DNA from: Pseudoflavonifractor sp. Marseille-P3106
Lineage (GTDB): Bacteria; Bacillota; Clostridia; Oscillospirales; Oscillospiraceae
Direction: 5' to 3'
Length of the DNA: 64,000 nt
NCBI GenBank assembly: GCA_900169975.1
Contig: LT827125.1
Location: 248,001-312,000 of the forward strand
Below the pieces are notes generated by a model. The model had not been told where the DNA came from, did not search any database, and saw nothing but the letters and a program-made list of their open reading frames with translations. A program made the position numbers and the translations under genes. Positions 43,471 to 51,499 of this stretch are shown here, in pieces. How positions within the stretch are numbered: the first letter of the stretch is position 1; each line of letters starts with the position of its first letter.

Positions 43471-44976
43471 TCAATTCAGCGCCTCTCTGAGTGCCTCTAC
43501 ATTTTTCTGCATGATGGAGAGATAGGTAGCTCCATTTGCAAGCTCATCTGCGGAAACGTTGTGGCAGGAATGCAGCGTCAGTTTTTTGGCCCCGGTGGCA
43601 TCGCACACGGAATCGGCGATCTTGCCGTTGGAAAATTCGATGGCGAACACCACCGGGAGCTCTTCTTCCTTGACCTTGTTCACAAGGAAGGCAACCGTCG
43701 CGGCGCTGGCTTCCGTTTCCGTGGAGCAGCCGGAGAACGCGGCATAATAGGTCAGCCCATAGGCGTCGGCAAAATAACGGAAGGGGAAACGGTCGCCGAA
43801 CAGCACCGTCTTTCTGGCACCTGACGAAACCACGTTACGGAAGCTCTCGTCCAGCGCTTTCAGCTCTTTCACATAGGCTGCGCTGTTCTTTTCATAAGAA
43901 GCGGCGTTCGCCGGGTCTTTCTCTTTCAGCAGCGCCGCAATTTTCTCTGCGATTAAAATGGCATTCGCCGGAGAAGTCCAGACATGCTCGTCAGGCTCTT
44001 CCTCGTGCTCATGGGCATGCTCGTGGCCGATCATTTCTTCCGCAATTTCTTTTCCCGTCAGTTTGCTTCCAAAGTAGGTCGGCCAGTTGTCCATCTCTTT
44101 CAGCAGGGTGTCAAAACCGTCGTTGCCGGAGTAAATGTGGAAATGCTCCAGATCGTCTGTGGGCGCAATTTCGTGGTCGCTGAACTGAATGTATTTGGGC
44201 GCGGCAGTGTCTGCGTCCGTTGCCTCAAACTGATAGCGGACGCCCTTTTTGCCTGATTCATAGGTCAAAATCTCATAGCCCTTGTAGGCATAATCGGAAG
44301 AAGCTTCTTTTCCATTGGTATAAAAGCGGATACGGTTTCCTTCAATTTTGATGCGCTCCACATCGGTTTTAAATCCGGTTTTGTAATATTCTTTATATTC
44401 CTGCTCTGTTTTGTCCTGTTCTTCCTCTGCCTTGTGATGGAATACCTCATCCAGTGTGCCGTCCAGGAGGTAGGGGTATACCGACTGCCAGTCGCCAGCC
44501 CAATCGCTGAGTGCCCGATCTTTTACTTCAGAATCTTCAAATTCACCGTCGTCATGATGATCTTCCTCATGCTCATGTTCATGTTCCATGCCGTCTACAA
44601 TTTCCTCATTCACGGTAGGAACGCAGTCCAGCAGTTTGAGGGTTTCCGGACGCTTGTCCCCCATGGAAGAAAGAATGTCGTCGACCCATACGTCATTTTC
44701 GCCGCCGGTGTAAATAAACAGATCGGCACTTTGAATTTTCTTGATATCCTGCGGCGTCGGCTCAAAAGAGTGGCTTTCCGCGCCCGGTTTGAGCAGCATG
44801 GTGATTTCCGCATGGTCGCCGGCGATCTGTCTTGCAAAGTCGTACTGCGGGAAAATCGTGGCAACAATATTCAGCTTTTTGCCGGAGGACGCCTCTGTGC
44901 TTTGAGAAGTGCCGCAGGCGGTCAAAAGCCCGGTCAGCATAAGCGCTGCCATCAGCAGCGAAATCATTCGTTTCAT
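43471..44976 (-). CDS. znuA: zinc-binding lipoprotein: ZinT domain nested in ZnuA (AdcA-like)
   Basis: About 501 residues from the ATG at 44976 (GGAGG upstream), with a lipobox LTAC. ZnuA N-lobe (about 33-150: IVATIFPQYDFARQIAG, ESHSFEPTPQD with the first His ligand). A Glu/His-rich stretch follows (EHEHEHEEDHHDDGEFED). Next comes a ZinT domain (about 155-325: LSDWAGDWQSVYPYLLDGTL, KTGFKTDVERIKIEGNRIRF), a second His-rich stretch (GHEHAHEHEEEPDEHVWTSP), and the ZnuA C-lobe. The usual AdcA order is ZnuA then ZinT; here ZinT sits in the middle. Confidence 0.93.
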   Translation of the reverse strand: MKRMISLLMAALMLTGLLTACGTSQSTEASSGKKLNIVATIFPQYDFARQIAGDHAEITMLLKPGAESHSFEPTPQDIKKIQSADLFIYTGGENDVWVDDILSSMGDKRPETLKLLDCVPTVNEEIVDGMEHEHEHEEDHHDDGEFEDSEVKDRALSDWAGDWQSVYPYLLDGTLDEVFHHKAEEEQDKTEQEYKEYYKTGFKTDVERIKIEGNRIRFYTNGKEASSDYAYKGYEILTYESGKKGVRYQFEATDADTAAPKYIQFSDHEIAPTDDLEHFHIYSGNDGFDTLLKEMDNWPTYFGSKLTGKEIAEEMIGHEHAHEHEEEPDEHVWTSPANAILIAEKIAALLKEKDPANAASYEKNSAAYVKELKALDESFRNVVSSGARKTVLFGDRFPFRYFADAYGLTYYAAFSGCSTETEASAATVAFLVNKVKEEELPVVFAIEFSNGKIADSVCDATGAKKLTLHSCHNVSADELANGATYLSIMQKNVEALREALN

Positions 44977-45073
44977 TGAAATAGGCCTCCAAATATTTGT
45001 ATTTTTGCGCACAAAAACAAGGGGCTGTGGAATACAGTCCCTGCGGAGATGTTCTCAGTCCCTCTTGGAGGTT

Positions 45074-45385
45074 TTAATTATTCAGTTTCACCTTAAGCTG
45101 TACAGGAGAGCATTTGCAAAAGTGTACGGCATGCGAAAGAGCGACCGTGATGGCATGAATCAGCAGCGCCAAGGAAGCGCCGAATGTTACAACAGCCAAA
45201 GAAAGCTGCCGGCGGGAGTTTTCAACACTCTGAATATGCGCACAAATCGGGCAGTCGTGCCCTGTGCAGTCGTGATTTGCTTCTTTGATTTCATAAGCAA
45301 AGGACAACACGAGAAAGGCGGCAATGCAAACACAGAGAACTGCCGCAAAGATTCTTGTGTTTTTATTACGGCGTTTCTCGTTCAT
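45074..45385 (-). CDS. small membrane protein with Cys/His motif, zinc operon
   Basis: A 103-residue protein with an N-terminal membrane helix (IFAAVLCVCIAAFLVLSFAYE), a loop HDCTGHDCPICAHIQSVE (possible metal site), and a second helix (LSLAVVTFGASLALLIHAI). It lies between zur and znuA with short gaps, so it is part of the same operon. Likely a zinc-handling accessory; function not known. Confidence 0.75.
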   Translation of the reverse strand: MNEKRRNKNTRIFAAVLCVCIAAFLVLSFAYEIKEANHDCTGHDCPICAHIQSVENSRRQLSLAVVTFGASLALLIHAITVALSHAVHFCKCSPVQLKVKLNN

Positions 45386-45406
45386 GTTTGTACTCCTTTC
45401 TGTCCT

Positions 45407-45811
45407 TTATGGTTCGCAGGTATCGCAGATTCCGTAAAATACAGTCTGTTCCAAGTCGATTTTTCCGCTTTTGCGCTGTTTCATCCGCACATTCAACTGC
45501 CGGAGCTCTTCGCTTTGAAAGTGCAGCAGCCTACCGCACTTCTCACAGCGAAAATGAAAGAGTTCCTCTTTCTCTGCCCCGCTGTTGTATTGATAACAGG
45601 AAGCGGCATTTCCGTCCAGCACATATTTGCGCGCTCTCCCTTCTGCCACCAGTGTGTCCATGCAGCGGTAAAGAGTAGGCATGCTCACCGCGGTCCCTGC
45701 CGCTTTTAACCGTTCTGAGATTTGTGGGATCGTGAGATGTGCTCCGCCGCTTTTATGCAGGCATTCCAGTACAGCTGCTTTCTGCTTTGTTTGATAGGGC
45801 GCTCTTGACAT
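45407..45811 (-). CDS. zur: Fur-family regulator, probably Zur
   Basis: About 134 residues from the ATG at 45811 (GGAGGCG upstream). Winged helix (LTIPQISERLKAAGTAVSMPTLYRCMDTLVAEG), a metal-sensing HFRCEKCGRLLHF with CxxC, and a second YGICDTCEP. Two CxxC pairs give the structural zinc site common to Fur-family proteins. The adjacent znu genes argue for Zur. It is the first gene of the zinc operon and probably represses it, and itself, when zinc is ample. Confidence 0.88.
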   Translation of the reverse strand: MSRAPYQTKQKAAVLECLHKSGGAHLTIPQISERLKAAGTAVSMPTLYRCMDTLVAEGRARKYVLDGNAASCYQYNSGAEKEELFHFRCEKCGRLLHFQSEELRQLNVRMKQRKSGKIDLEQTVFYGICDTCEP

Positions 45812-45825
45812 AAAGACGCCTCCTG

Positions 45826-45851
45826 TAAATTTGTAATCCGTTCTCAATTTA
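45826..45851. promoter_or_regulatory. candidate Zur operator
   Basis: TAAATTTGTAATCCG followed by TTCTCAATTTA: an imperfect inverted repeat bounded by TAAAT and ATTTA, 15 bases upstream of the zur start. The spacing resembles Firmicutes Zur boxes (TAAATCGTAAT...). Low certainty because the inner match is weak. Confidence 0.35.
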
Positions 45852-45998
45852 ACATATAGCGTGATACTTGTCAATCCGCCAATAGGCCATATCGCTTAAA
45901 AGTATTTTATAAACCTGCGTACATTTCTTGAAAACATAGTTAGAGTGTGTTAACCTATACTTGGATTTTAGAGTTTCAAGAAAGCTGGGACAACGACT

Positions 45999-46364
45999 AT
46001 GAAAATCCAAAAAGCGTCTGAAGATTATCTGGAAGCGATGTTAATGATGCAGGAAAAGCATGGATATATTCGCTCGATCGATGTGGCCGAACAACTGGGC
46101 GTTAAGAAGCCAAGTGTCAGCTATGCAACAAAACGCCTGCGTGAAAATGGCTATATTACGATGGATGAGAAAGGGCTTATTTCATTGACTGATTCCGGTA
46201 TGGAAATTGCCAGACGAATTTATAAGCGACATAAGCTGCTCACAGAATTTTTCGTCCATCTCGGCGTTGATGAGAAAACTGCGCGAGAGGATGCTTGCAA
46301 AATTGAGCATGATATCAGTGAAAAAACCTTCAACGCCATCTGTCATCATGCAGGCAGAGCCTAG
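45999..46364 (+). CDS. DtxR-family metalloregulator
   Basis: A 121-residue winged-helix protein: SEDYLEAMLMMQEKHGYIRSIDVAEQLGVKKPSVS, then LRENGYITMDEKGLISLTDSGMEIARRIYKRH, and a metal-binding helix LGVDEKTAREDACKIEHDISEKTF. This is the MntR/DtxR pattern. It lacks the SH3-like C-domain, as many short forms do. It probably controls the gene(s) after the two palindromes at 46497-46563. The metal (Mn, Fe or Zn) cannot be told. Confidence 0.9.
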   Translation: MKIQKASEDYLEAMLMMQEKHGYIRSIDVAEQLGVKKPSVSYATKRLRENGYITMDEKGLISLTDSGMEIARRIYKRHKLLTEFFVHLGVDEKTAREDACKIEHDISEKTFNAICHHAGRA

Positions 46365-46463
46365 TGGGATGCCGTTTTTTGAAATTAAGGTTGATTCGAG
46401 GCCGTGTGCAGAAGAATCTATCGGGTTGACAAACATGGGGTGGCATGGTAATATTTTCTTGTA

Positions 46464-46495
46464 AAGTACCTCGCCTGTAACGGCGAGGTACTTTT
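46464..46495 (+). terminator. terminator after the DtxR gene
   Basis: AAGTACCTCGCC and GGCGAGGTACTT pair with a 6-base loop, followed by TTAAAAC. The distance from the stop codon is about 100 bases. Confidence 0.7.
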
Positions 46496-46496
46496 A

Positions 46497-46530
46497 AAAC
46501 AGTAAGTTAGTTATAGCTAACTTACTGTTT
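46497..46530. promoter_or_regulatory. inverted repeat, candidate metalloregulator operator 1
   Basis: AAACAGTAAGTTAG and CTAACTTACTGTTT flank a 6-base core TTATAG. The inner TTAG...CTAA matches the DtxR/MntR style (TTAGG..CCTAA). Confidence 0.55.
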
Positions 46531-46535
46531 TGAAC

Positions 46536-46563
46536 CCAATAGTTAGATTAATCTAACTATTGG
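46536..46563. promoter_or_regulatory. perfect 28-bp palindrome, candidate metalloregulator operator 2
   Basis: CCAATAGTTAGATT followed by its exact complement AATCTAACTATTGG. It shares TTAG/CTAA with operator 1 and lies 33 bases before a downstream ATG. Confidence 0.6.
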
Positions 46564-46596
46564 ACCAAGAACTGAGTCATCGAAAGGGGCAGCGCT

Positions 46597-46884
46597 ATGA
46601 GGAAATATATTACCAAACGCATCATAGGTTTTGCGGCCGTACTGATAGGGGTAAGTATTCGCTATTATGACTATGATATAAACCCACTACAGATGTATAT
46701 GTTTCTGTCCACGGGAGAAGAAACTATGCAAACAAACACTGTAATGTCAATGACCTATGAAAATCGATACCGAAACTTACTCTGTAAGGACGTTTCCTTC
46801 TCTCAGCAAGACGAATATCGTTTTATAGAAACAAATGAATTGATTACCGAGCCTGTATTTTATTTGTTTTTGTGGTTATCCCTT
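46597..46884 (+). pseudogene. fragment, N-terminus like an ABC peptide permease
   Basis: MRKYITKRIIGFAAVLIGVSI looks like the first helix of a peptide or nickel ABC permease (family form MxKYIxKRLL..PVLLGVS). After about 21 residues the translation diverges (RYYDYDINPLQMYMFLSTGE) and does not fit the family. It joins an IS1595-type remnant at its end. Called a remnant. It lies just after the two palindromes, so the lost gene was probably a metal-regulated transporter. Confidence 0.4.
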
Positions 46885-47058
46885 TTAGTAAGCCATCCGA
46901 GAGCGAGCGACAGCCAAAATCAGCCGCTGCGTCAATAGGACACCGAAGGTTCGACGGCTAAAACGGAAAGCAAACTCGTCCAGATAAGACTGAAGATTGT
47001 CCTTGGGCAGGCCGTGGTAGGTACCCAGAATGAAGGCCTTACAGCACTTTCTTTTCCC
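46885..47058 (-). pseudogene. IS1595-family (ISXO2-like) transposase, C-terminal remnant
   Basis: The minus frame reads KAFILGTYHGLPKDNLQSYL then DEFAFRFSRRTFGVLL to TAA at 46885, the C-terminal end of ISXO2-like DDE transposases. The 5' part is lost: upstream the frame joins the start of a short unrelated ORF (MKLSIWEKK). Confidence 0.65.
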
Positions 47059-47092
47059 AGATGCTCAACTTCATAATGTTTGACCTCCATTC

Positions 47093-47260
47093 TTAAATGA
47101 AGGAGCCGCCAAAGCAGCTCCCATGTGTGTAGCGGGACAGATGCCCCGCACAGTTCACCAATTCATTTGCCGTTTTGCCTGCAATCTGCTCCTGCTCGGA
47201 ATTCAGGCACCCATAGGCAAAAATTTGCACGGTTCCGTGCAACAAATTTGAAAAGTTTAA
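47093..47260 (-). pseudogene. C-terminal fragment of an unrecognised gene
   Basis: The minus frame reads LLHGTVQIFAYGCLNSEQEQ and IAGKTANELVNCAGHLSRYTH to TAA at 47093. It is followed by a GGAGG site and the ATG of the IS-joined stub. The DNA around it holds a palindrome (TTGCACGG, 2-base spacer, CCGTGCAA at 47226-47243). No family known. Confidence 0.35.
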
Positions 47261-47460
47261 CTAAATCAAGAGAAAGAAAACGTGTGCATTTTTAAAGATT
47301 AGAAAAATGATAAGGCTATAATGATTTTTATTGTGGCGGATATATGGAACTGTTATAATAAGGGTATAAAGAAAACGACAAATTCCAATTTGTCGATGAC
47401 ATTTAGAATATTAGGCCTTTTTTCAAACAAGGCCTAATCAACAATCAGGACACAGACAAT
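47261..47460. other. AT-rich gap, no gene seen
   Basis: About 200 bases. In its last part the frame leading into the pyridoxal kinase remnant is open from about 47411 (IRPFFKQGLINNQDTDN). Confidence 0.3.
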
Positions 47461-47979
47461 TTGTTGGTTGTTGTAGATCCAATTATGGGTGACGAAGGAA
47501 AACTATACAATGGTATGACTGATAATAACGTGGCGATTATGAGAAAACTTAGTTCATACGCCGATATTCTGATTCCTAACTTCACTGAAGCGTGTTTCTT
47601 GACAAATCGTTTTTACAGCAGAGATACTTTAAGTCAGGATGAAGCAGATAAATTGATTGAGAGAGTGCGTCAGCTTGGTGGTAAATCGGTTGTCATTACA
47701 AGCACTTCTGTGAATGGTGAAAACTGCGTTATTGGATATGACCATACAAAGGATGAGAACTTCAAAATTGGATTTGAACTGATAGACGTTCGTTTCCCCG
47801 GAACAGGAGATATCTTTTCCGCAGTTCTTGTCAGCGACGTGCTGAACGGTGAGTCGTTGTATGATGCCACCAAACACGCAATGGAAACGGTAAGAATCAT
47901 TATTATAGATAACCTCGATAAGAAAGAAAAATTTTTCGGTGTTGATATCGAGCGTTACATAAGCGAGGGGAAATTATGA
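47461..47979 (+). pseudogene. pyridoxal kinase-like protein, 5' truncated
   Basis: Begins LVVVDPIMGDEGKLYNGMTD, the middle of a PdxY/PdxK-type kinase, with the anion hole FPGTGDIFSAVLVSDVLNGE at the C-terminus (GTGD, catalytic Asp). About 90-100 N-terminal residues are missing; the upstream frame has a TAG at about 47405. It overlaps the following TIGR04076 gene by 4 bases (ATGA). This AT-rich patch differs in base composition from its neighbours, which suggests transfer. Confidence 0.8.
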
Positions 47980-48212
47980 AGATTAAAATAACTTTGGTAG
48001 AACAAAAAGGTACTTGTCCTTGCCACAGAGGACACAAGGTTGGAGATACTTTTGATTTTGACACAGAAAGAGGAAAGCTGTGTCCAATGGCTGCTCACGT
48101 TCTTTTTCCTATGATTGATATCTTACGCTATGGTGGCGAGTTAAAGAGCAATGTTTTCTGTTGCCCGGATGTAGATACAATAAATGTGTTCAAAATTGAG
48201 AAGGTAGATTAA
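47976..48212 (+). CDS. TIGR04076 family protein
   Basis: A 78-residue protein: MKIKITLVEQKGTCPCHRGHKVGDTFDF, LCPMAAHVLFPMIDILRYGGEL and VFCCPDVDTINVFKIEKV. Two Cys pairs suggest a metal site. The TIGR04076 family is small and uncharacterised. Translationally coupled to the kinase remnant. Confidence 0.75.
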   Translation: MKIKITLVEQKGTCPCHRGHKVGDTFDFDTERGKLCPMAAHVLFPMIDILRYGGELKSNVFCCPDVDTINVFKIEKVD

Positions 48213-48288
48213 TAGATAATTGACAAATAAGAATTTTACGCATTGTCAAATACTTTTTACATGAATAAATGAGCTGTGTCATAACATT

Positions 48289-48492
48289 TTGATAGAAAGT
48301 AAAAATGGGAGACTTTCCTATAAAATTTTTGCAAATAATGAGGACTTGCAGTTATATCCGAAAAAGAATAAAGGTAAAACCTGTAAAGATACGAAACCTG
48401 TTTTTGCTGTTGAAAAATATAAAGAATATACAAATACACAAATACGAAAATTGACTTCTGATGAAATACAGGAATATATGTCAGAACGATAA
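48289..48492 (+). CDS. short hypothetical protein
   Basis: A 67-codon ORF starting MIESKNGRLSYKIFANNEDL with a Lys/Tyr-rich C-terminus (VEKYKEYTNTQIRKLTSDE). No good ribosome site; may be a gene end. A hairpin with a T tract follows at 48537-48558. Confidence 0.35.
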   Translation: MIESKNGRLSYKIFANNEDLQLYPKKNKGKTCKDTKPVFAVEKYKEYTNTQIRKLTSDEIQEYMSER

Positions 48493-48536
48493 ATCCAGTT
48501 TGTCAATTTCATATCTATATACATAAAGCAGTTAGT

Positions 48537-48558
48537 CTTAGGATTGACTGCTTTTTTA
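48537..48558 (+). terminator. terminator after the short ORF
   Basis: AGCAGTTAGTC and GATTGACTGCT pair (two G-T pairs), followed by TTTTTT. Confidence 0.65.
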
Positions 48559-48622
48559 ACAAAAGACACCAATTTAGATGTCTTTTAAAAAAATTTTTAA
48601 TGTCATATCAAGGCTCATTCAA

Positions 48623-48643
48623 TCGTGGTAAATTCGTGGTAAA
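48623..48643. repeat. tandem TCGTGGTAAA repeats, possible integrase arm sites
   Basis: Two exact copies at 48623-48632 and 48634-48643, 11 bp apart. They lie next to the tRNA-end copy at 48762. Tyrosine integrases often use such direct repeats, so this may be the remains of an attachment site. Confidence 0.4.
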
Positions 48644-48733
48644 ATAAGTGTTTTTCTATACTTCAAAATGCTTGAAAGTGTAGTGTTTTTGCGGATAATC
48701 AAAAATTAGATATAAAATTTATAGAAAATTAAA

Positions 48734-48762
48734 AAGGGTAAGTCCTTTAAGGACTTACCCTT
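48734..48762 (-). terminator. terminator of the DUF4417 gene
   Basis: AAGGGTAAGTCC and GGACTTACCCTT pair with loop TTTAA; on the minus strand TTTTTAATTTTC follows. It lies about 80 bases beyond the DUF4417 stop. Confidence 0.8.
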
Positions 48763-48772
48763 GGTCGGAGTG
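48762..48772. repeat. copy of the tRNA-Pro 3' end (candidate att remnant)
   Basis: TGGTCGGAGTG here is identical to the 3' end (with CCA) of the tRNA-Pro gene at 50333-50343. The 1.6-kb span between holds the DUF4417 gene. Confidence 0.5.
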
Positions 48773-48840
48773 TAATTATAGGACTTGGAAAAATCCAGTC
48801 ATATCAATGGTTTTAGCGCAGCAAGCAAGAGGTTCTTATC

Positions 48841-50190
48841 TCAAATTGTACGATCTAAAACTGTAACACGTGTAATCACATCACGCAAGCGGTCTGAACC
48901 AACCATATACTCCAACGCATCATCAGCGGTGTCAAAGCAGCATTCCGTTTCAGGACGATTCCAAACATAGATTGTGATTTTATCATCTGTCCCATATCGG
49001 ATAATGCCATAATGAATGCCGTTCCATTCGATTTCAACTTCTCCACCACATTTCATGCACCACTTGAAATCGCTGATCGATTTAAAACGGTTATCTTCCA
49101 ATGAGTTTTGGGATTTTAAAATGTGATAGGACATGTCACACCTCCAATATGACTTGAAATCAGGAATATCTCCATCCCAATAGTTTTCTGCTTTACCCCA
49201 GTTTGGTCGGTTTCCTTCCCATGAAATTCTATGGTCGTGAGGAATAGAATGTTGTTTGGGACTGCCATGATCTGAATAGTGCCGCTCCTTGACTGCCCTT
49301 CCGTCTGTACCAATCATAGTTTCTCTTAAATTCCCGCTACGATCTGTTGTGCGGTTGATGCTGCCAGGTTCACCTATAAAACGTCCATCGTCCGGCTTAG
49401 AAGGTTTCCATTCTCCGCCATAGGCACTACCGCCGCCCTTGCCAATGAGGTGCGGCTCTATTGTATCACGATTATTACTGGATGTGCCGCCAATTTTAAA
49501 GGCATCCAAATCTTTACGATGGAAACTACGTTCATAGTTCATATACCGCCAGGAACTGCGTTCGTAATCCACATAGATAATGTTGCCCTGCATTTCGGGA
49601 AACGGTGTATTGTAGCAAATGATTTTTTCCGGCTCAATGCGCCGCAGCATCTCGTTGTATCCAGCCATGAACCACTCTTTTTGATCCTGGCGGTTGTCGT
49701 GTTCGGACGCCATGTAGGTGGAGACAGCCACCACACTGCCTTTTTCAATCCCGTCAAAGCAGAAATCGAACGTGGATTTATCGCCCCAGTTGACGGTGGG
49801 AATGACCCGGAGCCCTTTGGATGCCCAGTAAGCGCCGCACCAACGATTACGAAATACATTGTAAAGCTGCATGACAGGTGCCATTTCCAGGTACATACTG
49901 AAATCCGGCGACAGCACTGCACGGTACCGGGACAGTTTTTCAATGTCATTGTCTGGGTTCTTCCAGACCCGCTCAAAGCGATAGTGATATAGGAAGAAGT
50001 GTACCATGCGGTCGAGGTGATTCTGGTCCTCCAGGTGGGTTTTGTCAAAACCGATCAACAAAAGATCATCAAAGTCTCCGGGCCTTTCTTGGAACTTAGG
50101 AATGATGGGGATTTTTAACTTTCCTTTGCCGGGAAACTGGTTGCGAAGCAGCGTCTGACTCGTTCGGTAGTTGTAGTTTCCTTCGGTCAT
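48841..50190 (-). CDS. DUF4417-family protein with an extended C-terminus
   Basis: About 449 residues from the ATG at 50190 (MTEGNYNYRTSQTLLRNQF; AGGAGGTTCC upstream). The DUF4417 domain (about 40-240) has DFDDLLLIGFDKT, YYRAVLSPDFSMYLE-like LSPDFSMY, RVIPTVNWGDKSTFDFCFDG and SEHDNRQDQKEWFMAGYNEML. A Gly-rich segment follows (GGGSAYGGEWKPSKPDDG). Then comes SDHGSPKQHSIPHDHRISWE, and a C-terminal domain (SQNSLEDNRFKSISDFKWCMKC). DUF4417 genes are found in phages and integrative elements; function unknown. It is bracketed by tRNA-Pro-end copies. Confidence 0.8.
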   Translation of the reverse strand: MTEGNYNYRTSQTLLRNQFPGKGKLKIPIIPKFQERPGDFDDLLLIGFDKTHLEDQNHLDRMVHFFLYHYRFERVWKNPDNDIEKLSRYRAVLSPDFSMYLEMAPVMQLYNVFRNRWCGAYWASKGLRVIPTVNWGDKSTFDFCFDGIEKGSVVAVSTYMASEHDNRQDQKEWFMAGYNEMLRRIEPEKIICYNTPFPEMQGNIIYVDYERSSWRYMNYERSFHRKDLDAFKIGGTSSNNRDTIEPHLIGKGGGSAYGGEWKPSKPDDGRFIGEPGSINRTTDRSGNLRETMIGTDGRAVKERHYSDHGSPKQHSIPHDHRISWEGNRPNWGKAENYWDGDIPDFKSYWRCDMSYHILKSQNSLEDNRFKSISDFKWCMKCGGEVEIEWNGIHYGIIRYGTDDKITIYVWNRPETECCFDTADDALEYMVGSDRLRDVITRVTVLDRTI

Positions 50191-50305
50191 ATGGAACCTC
50201 CTGTATGTAGTAAGGAACAAGTCCTTCTACATACAGGCTTCCAAACAACGAAAGTTGCACATTTCTGTGCAACGACATGAGAAAATTTACAAATTGGCAA
50301 TAAAA

Positions 50306-50332
50306 ATCGGAGTACCCCAAAGGATACTCCGA
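50306..50332 (-). terminator. terminator after tRNA-Pro
   Basis: TCGGAGTA and TACTCCGA pair; on the minus strand the hairpin follows the tRNA directly and ends in TTTTTATTG. Confidence 0.8.
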
Positions 50333-50409
50333 TGGTCGGAGTGTCGGGATTTGAACCCGAGGCCTCTTGGTCCCGAACCAAGCGCGATACCAAACTTCGC
50401 CACACCCCG
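50333..50409 (-). tRNA. tRNA-Pro (anticodon CGG), CCA encoded
   Basis: The minus strand folds as a standard cloverleaf: acceptor CGGGGTG with CACTCCG (one G-T pair), D arm, anticodon stem CTTGG/CCAAG with loop TTCGGGA (anticodon CGG, proline), T arm TCGGG TTCAAAT CCCGA, and ACCA at the end. A terminator follows directly. Its 3' end is repeated at 48762-48772. Confidence 0.92.
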
Positions 50410-50559
50410 CTCTTCAAATGTGCAGATGTTATTGTACTGGTATTTTGCCGAAATGTCAAGTAAAAATATGCCTTTCAGTGAGGTAGGGATGTCGGCTTCT
50501 ACTTTGTTGACTGTTCGATTCTTTGGGAGGATCAGAAAAGGAAAAGTGACGCTGCATGG

Positions 50560-50580
50560 AAAAAACGCCTGGGCAGAGGG
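50560..50580 (-). terminator. distal arm of the ppk1 terminator, separated by an IS
   Basis: AAAAAACGCCTGGGCAGAGG is the exact complement of the arm at 51896-51915 and is followed on the minus strand by T6. The IS (50581-51888) sits in the loop, after the duplicated GGG. Before insertion this formed a 20-bp rho-independent hairpin starting at the ppk1 stop codon. Confidence 0.85.
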
Positions 50581-50640
50581 TGCACTGCCCCATTATGTAC
50601 GGACAGAACAAAAGAGAGCCCAGGTAGGAAATATTGAGTT

Positions 50641-51499
50641 TTAGTAGGAGAGGCGTCGCGCCAGCGGCGCCTCTCCAGTCTTTAACTGGATGCCGCTCAT
50701 GGTTGTAAAAGTGGATATATCGGTCAATCATCTCGTTGGCTTCCGAGAAAGTAGCCGGTTTGCGGCGGTAAATGCACTCCGTTTTGAGGATGGAGAAGAA
50801 ATTTTCCGCCATGGCGTTGTCATATGGGTTTCCTTTCCTTGACATGGAAGGCGTAATGCCGTATGCTTGAGTCAGGTTGAAGTATGCTCGCGAGGTGTAC
50901 TGAAATCCTTGGTCGCTGTGGAGCTGCAACTCCGCAGCGACTGCCTTTTTCTGCTGCCTCATCGCCAGACGGATTGTGTCCAGAACCAGATTCATCGTCT
51001 GCTGTGTTCCGGTCTTATAAGCCACGATGCTGTTGTCATAGAGATCCCGGATCATGGACAGATACAGTATACCTTGCTTGGTGTGGATGTAAGAGATGTC
51101 CGTTACCCATTTTCTGTTTGGCCTATCTGCGTGAAATTCTCTGTTCAGCAGATTCTCATACCTGTGAACCTGCTGCCCCATCTGCTGCCATCTCTTGCGG
51201 CGGCGAATTTCTGACAGCAGGTCATATTTTTTCATAATCCGCAGCACAGTTTTAGGATTGCGGAACATATTCTGGCTTTTCAGCCATAGCCACATCCGCC
51301 GGTAGCCATAGGTACGGAAGCTGCGTTCCTGCTGCTGTGCTATTGTTTCTGCAAGGGCGGCATCCTTCTCCGGCCTGTCCAGGCGGTGGACAAAGGCGTA
51401 GTAGCCGCTTCTGGATACTGCAAAAAACGTGCACATGACGGATATTGGATATTCCTCTTTGTGACGATATATGATGTGGTATTTTACCCTTGCGCTCAC
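50641..51499 (-). pseudogene. IS3-family OrfB, frameshifted near its C-terminus
   Basis: The DDE core is present (WVTDISYIHTKQGILYLSMI, HSDQGFQYTSR, NAMAENFFSIL). Near 50693 an extra base turns YNHERIQLKTG into YNHERHPVKDWRG. Without it the frame would end LARRLSY at 50641. As it stands the frame runs past the IS end into 50456. Probably weakly active or dead. Confidence 0.85.

Noticed and set aside
47226-47243. TTGCACGG-CCGTGCAA palindrome as a regulatory operator
   Set aside because: It lies inside a decayed ORF remnant with no intact gene nearby, so a function is not supported.
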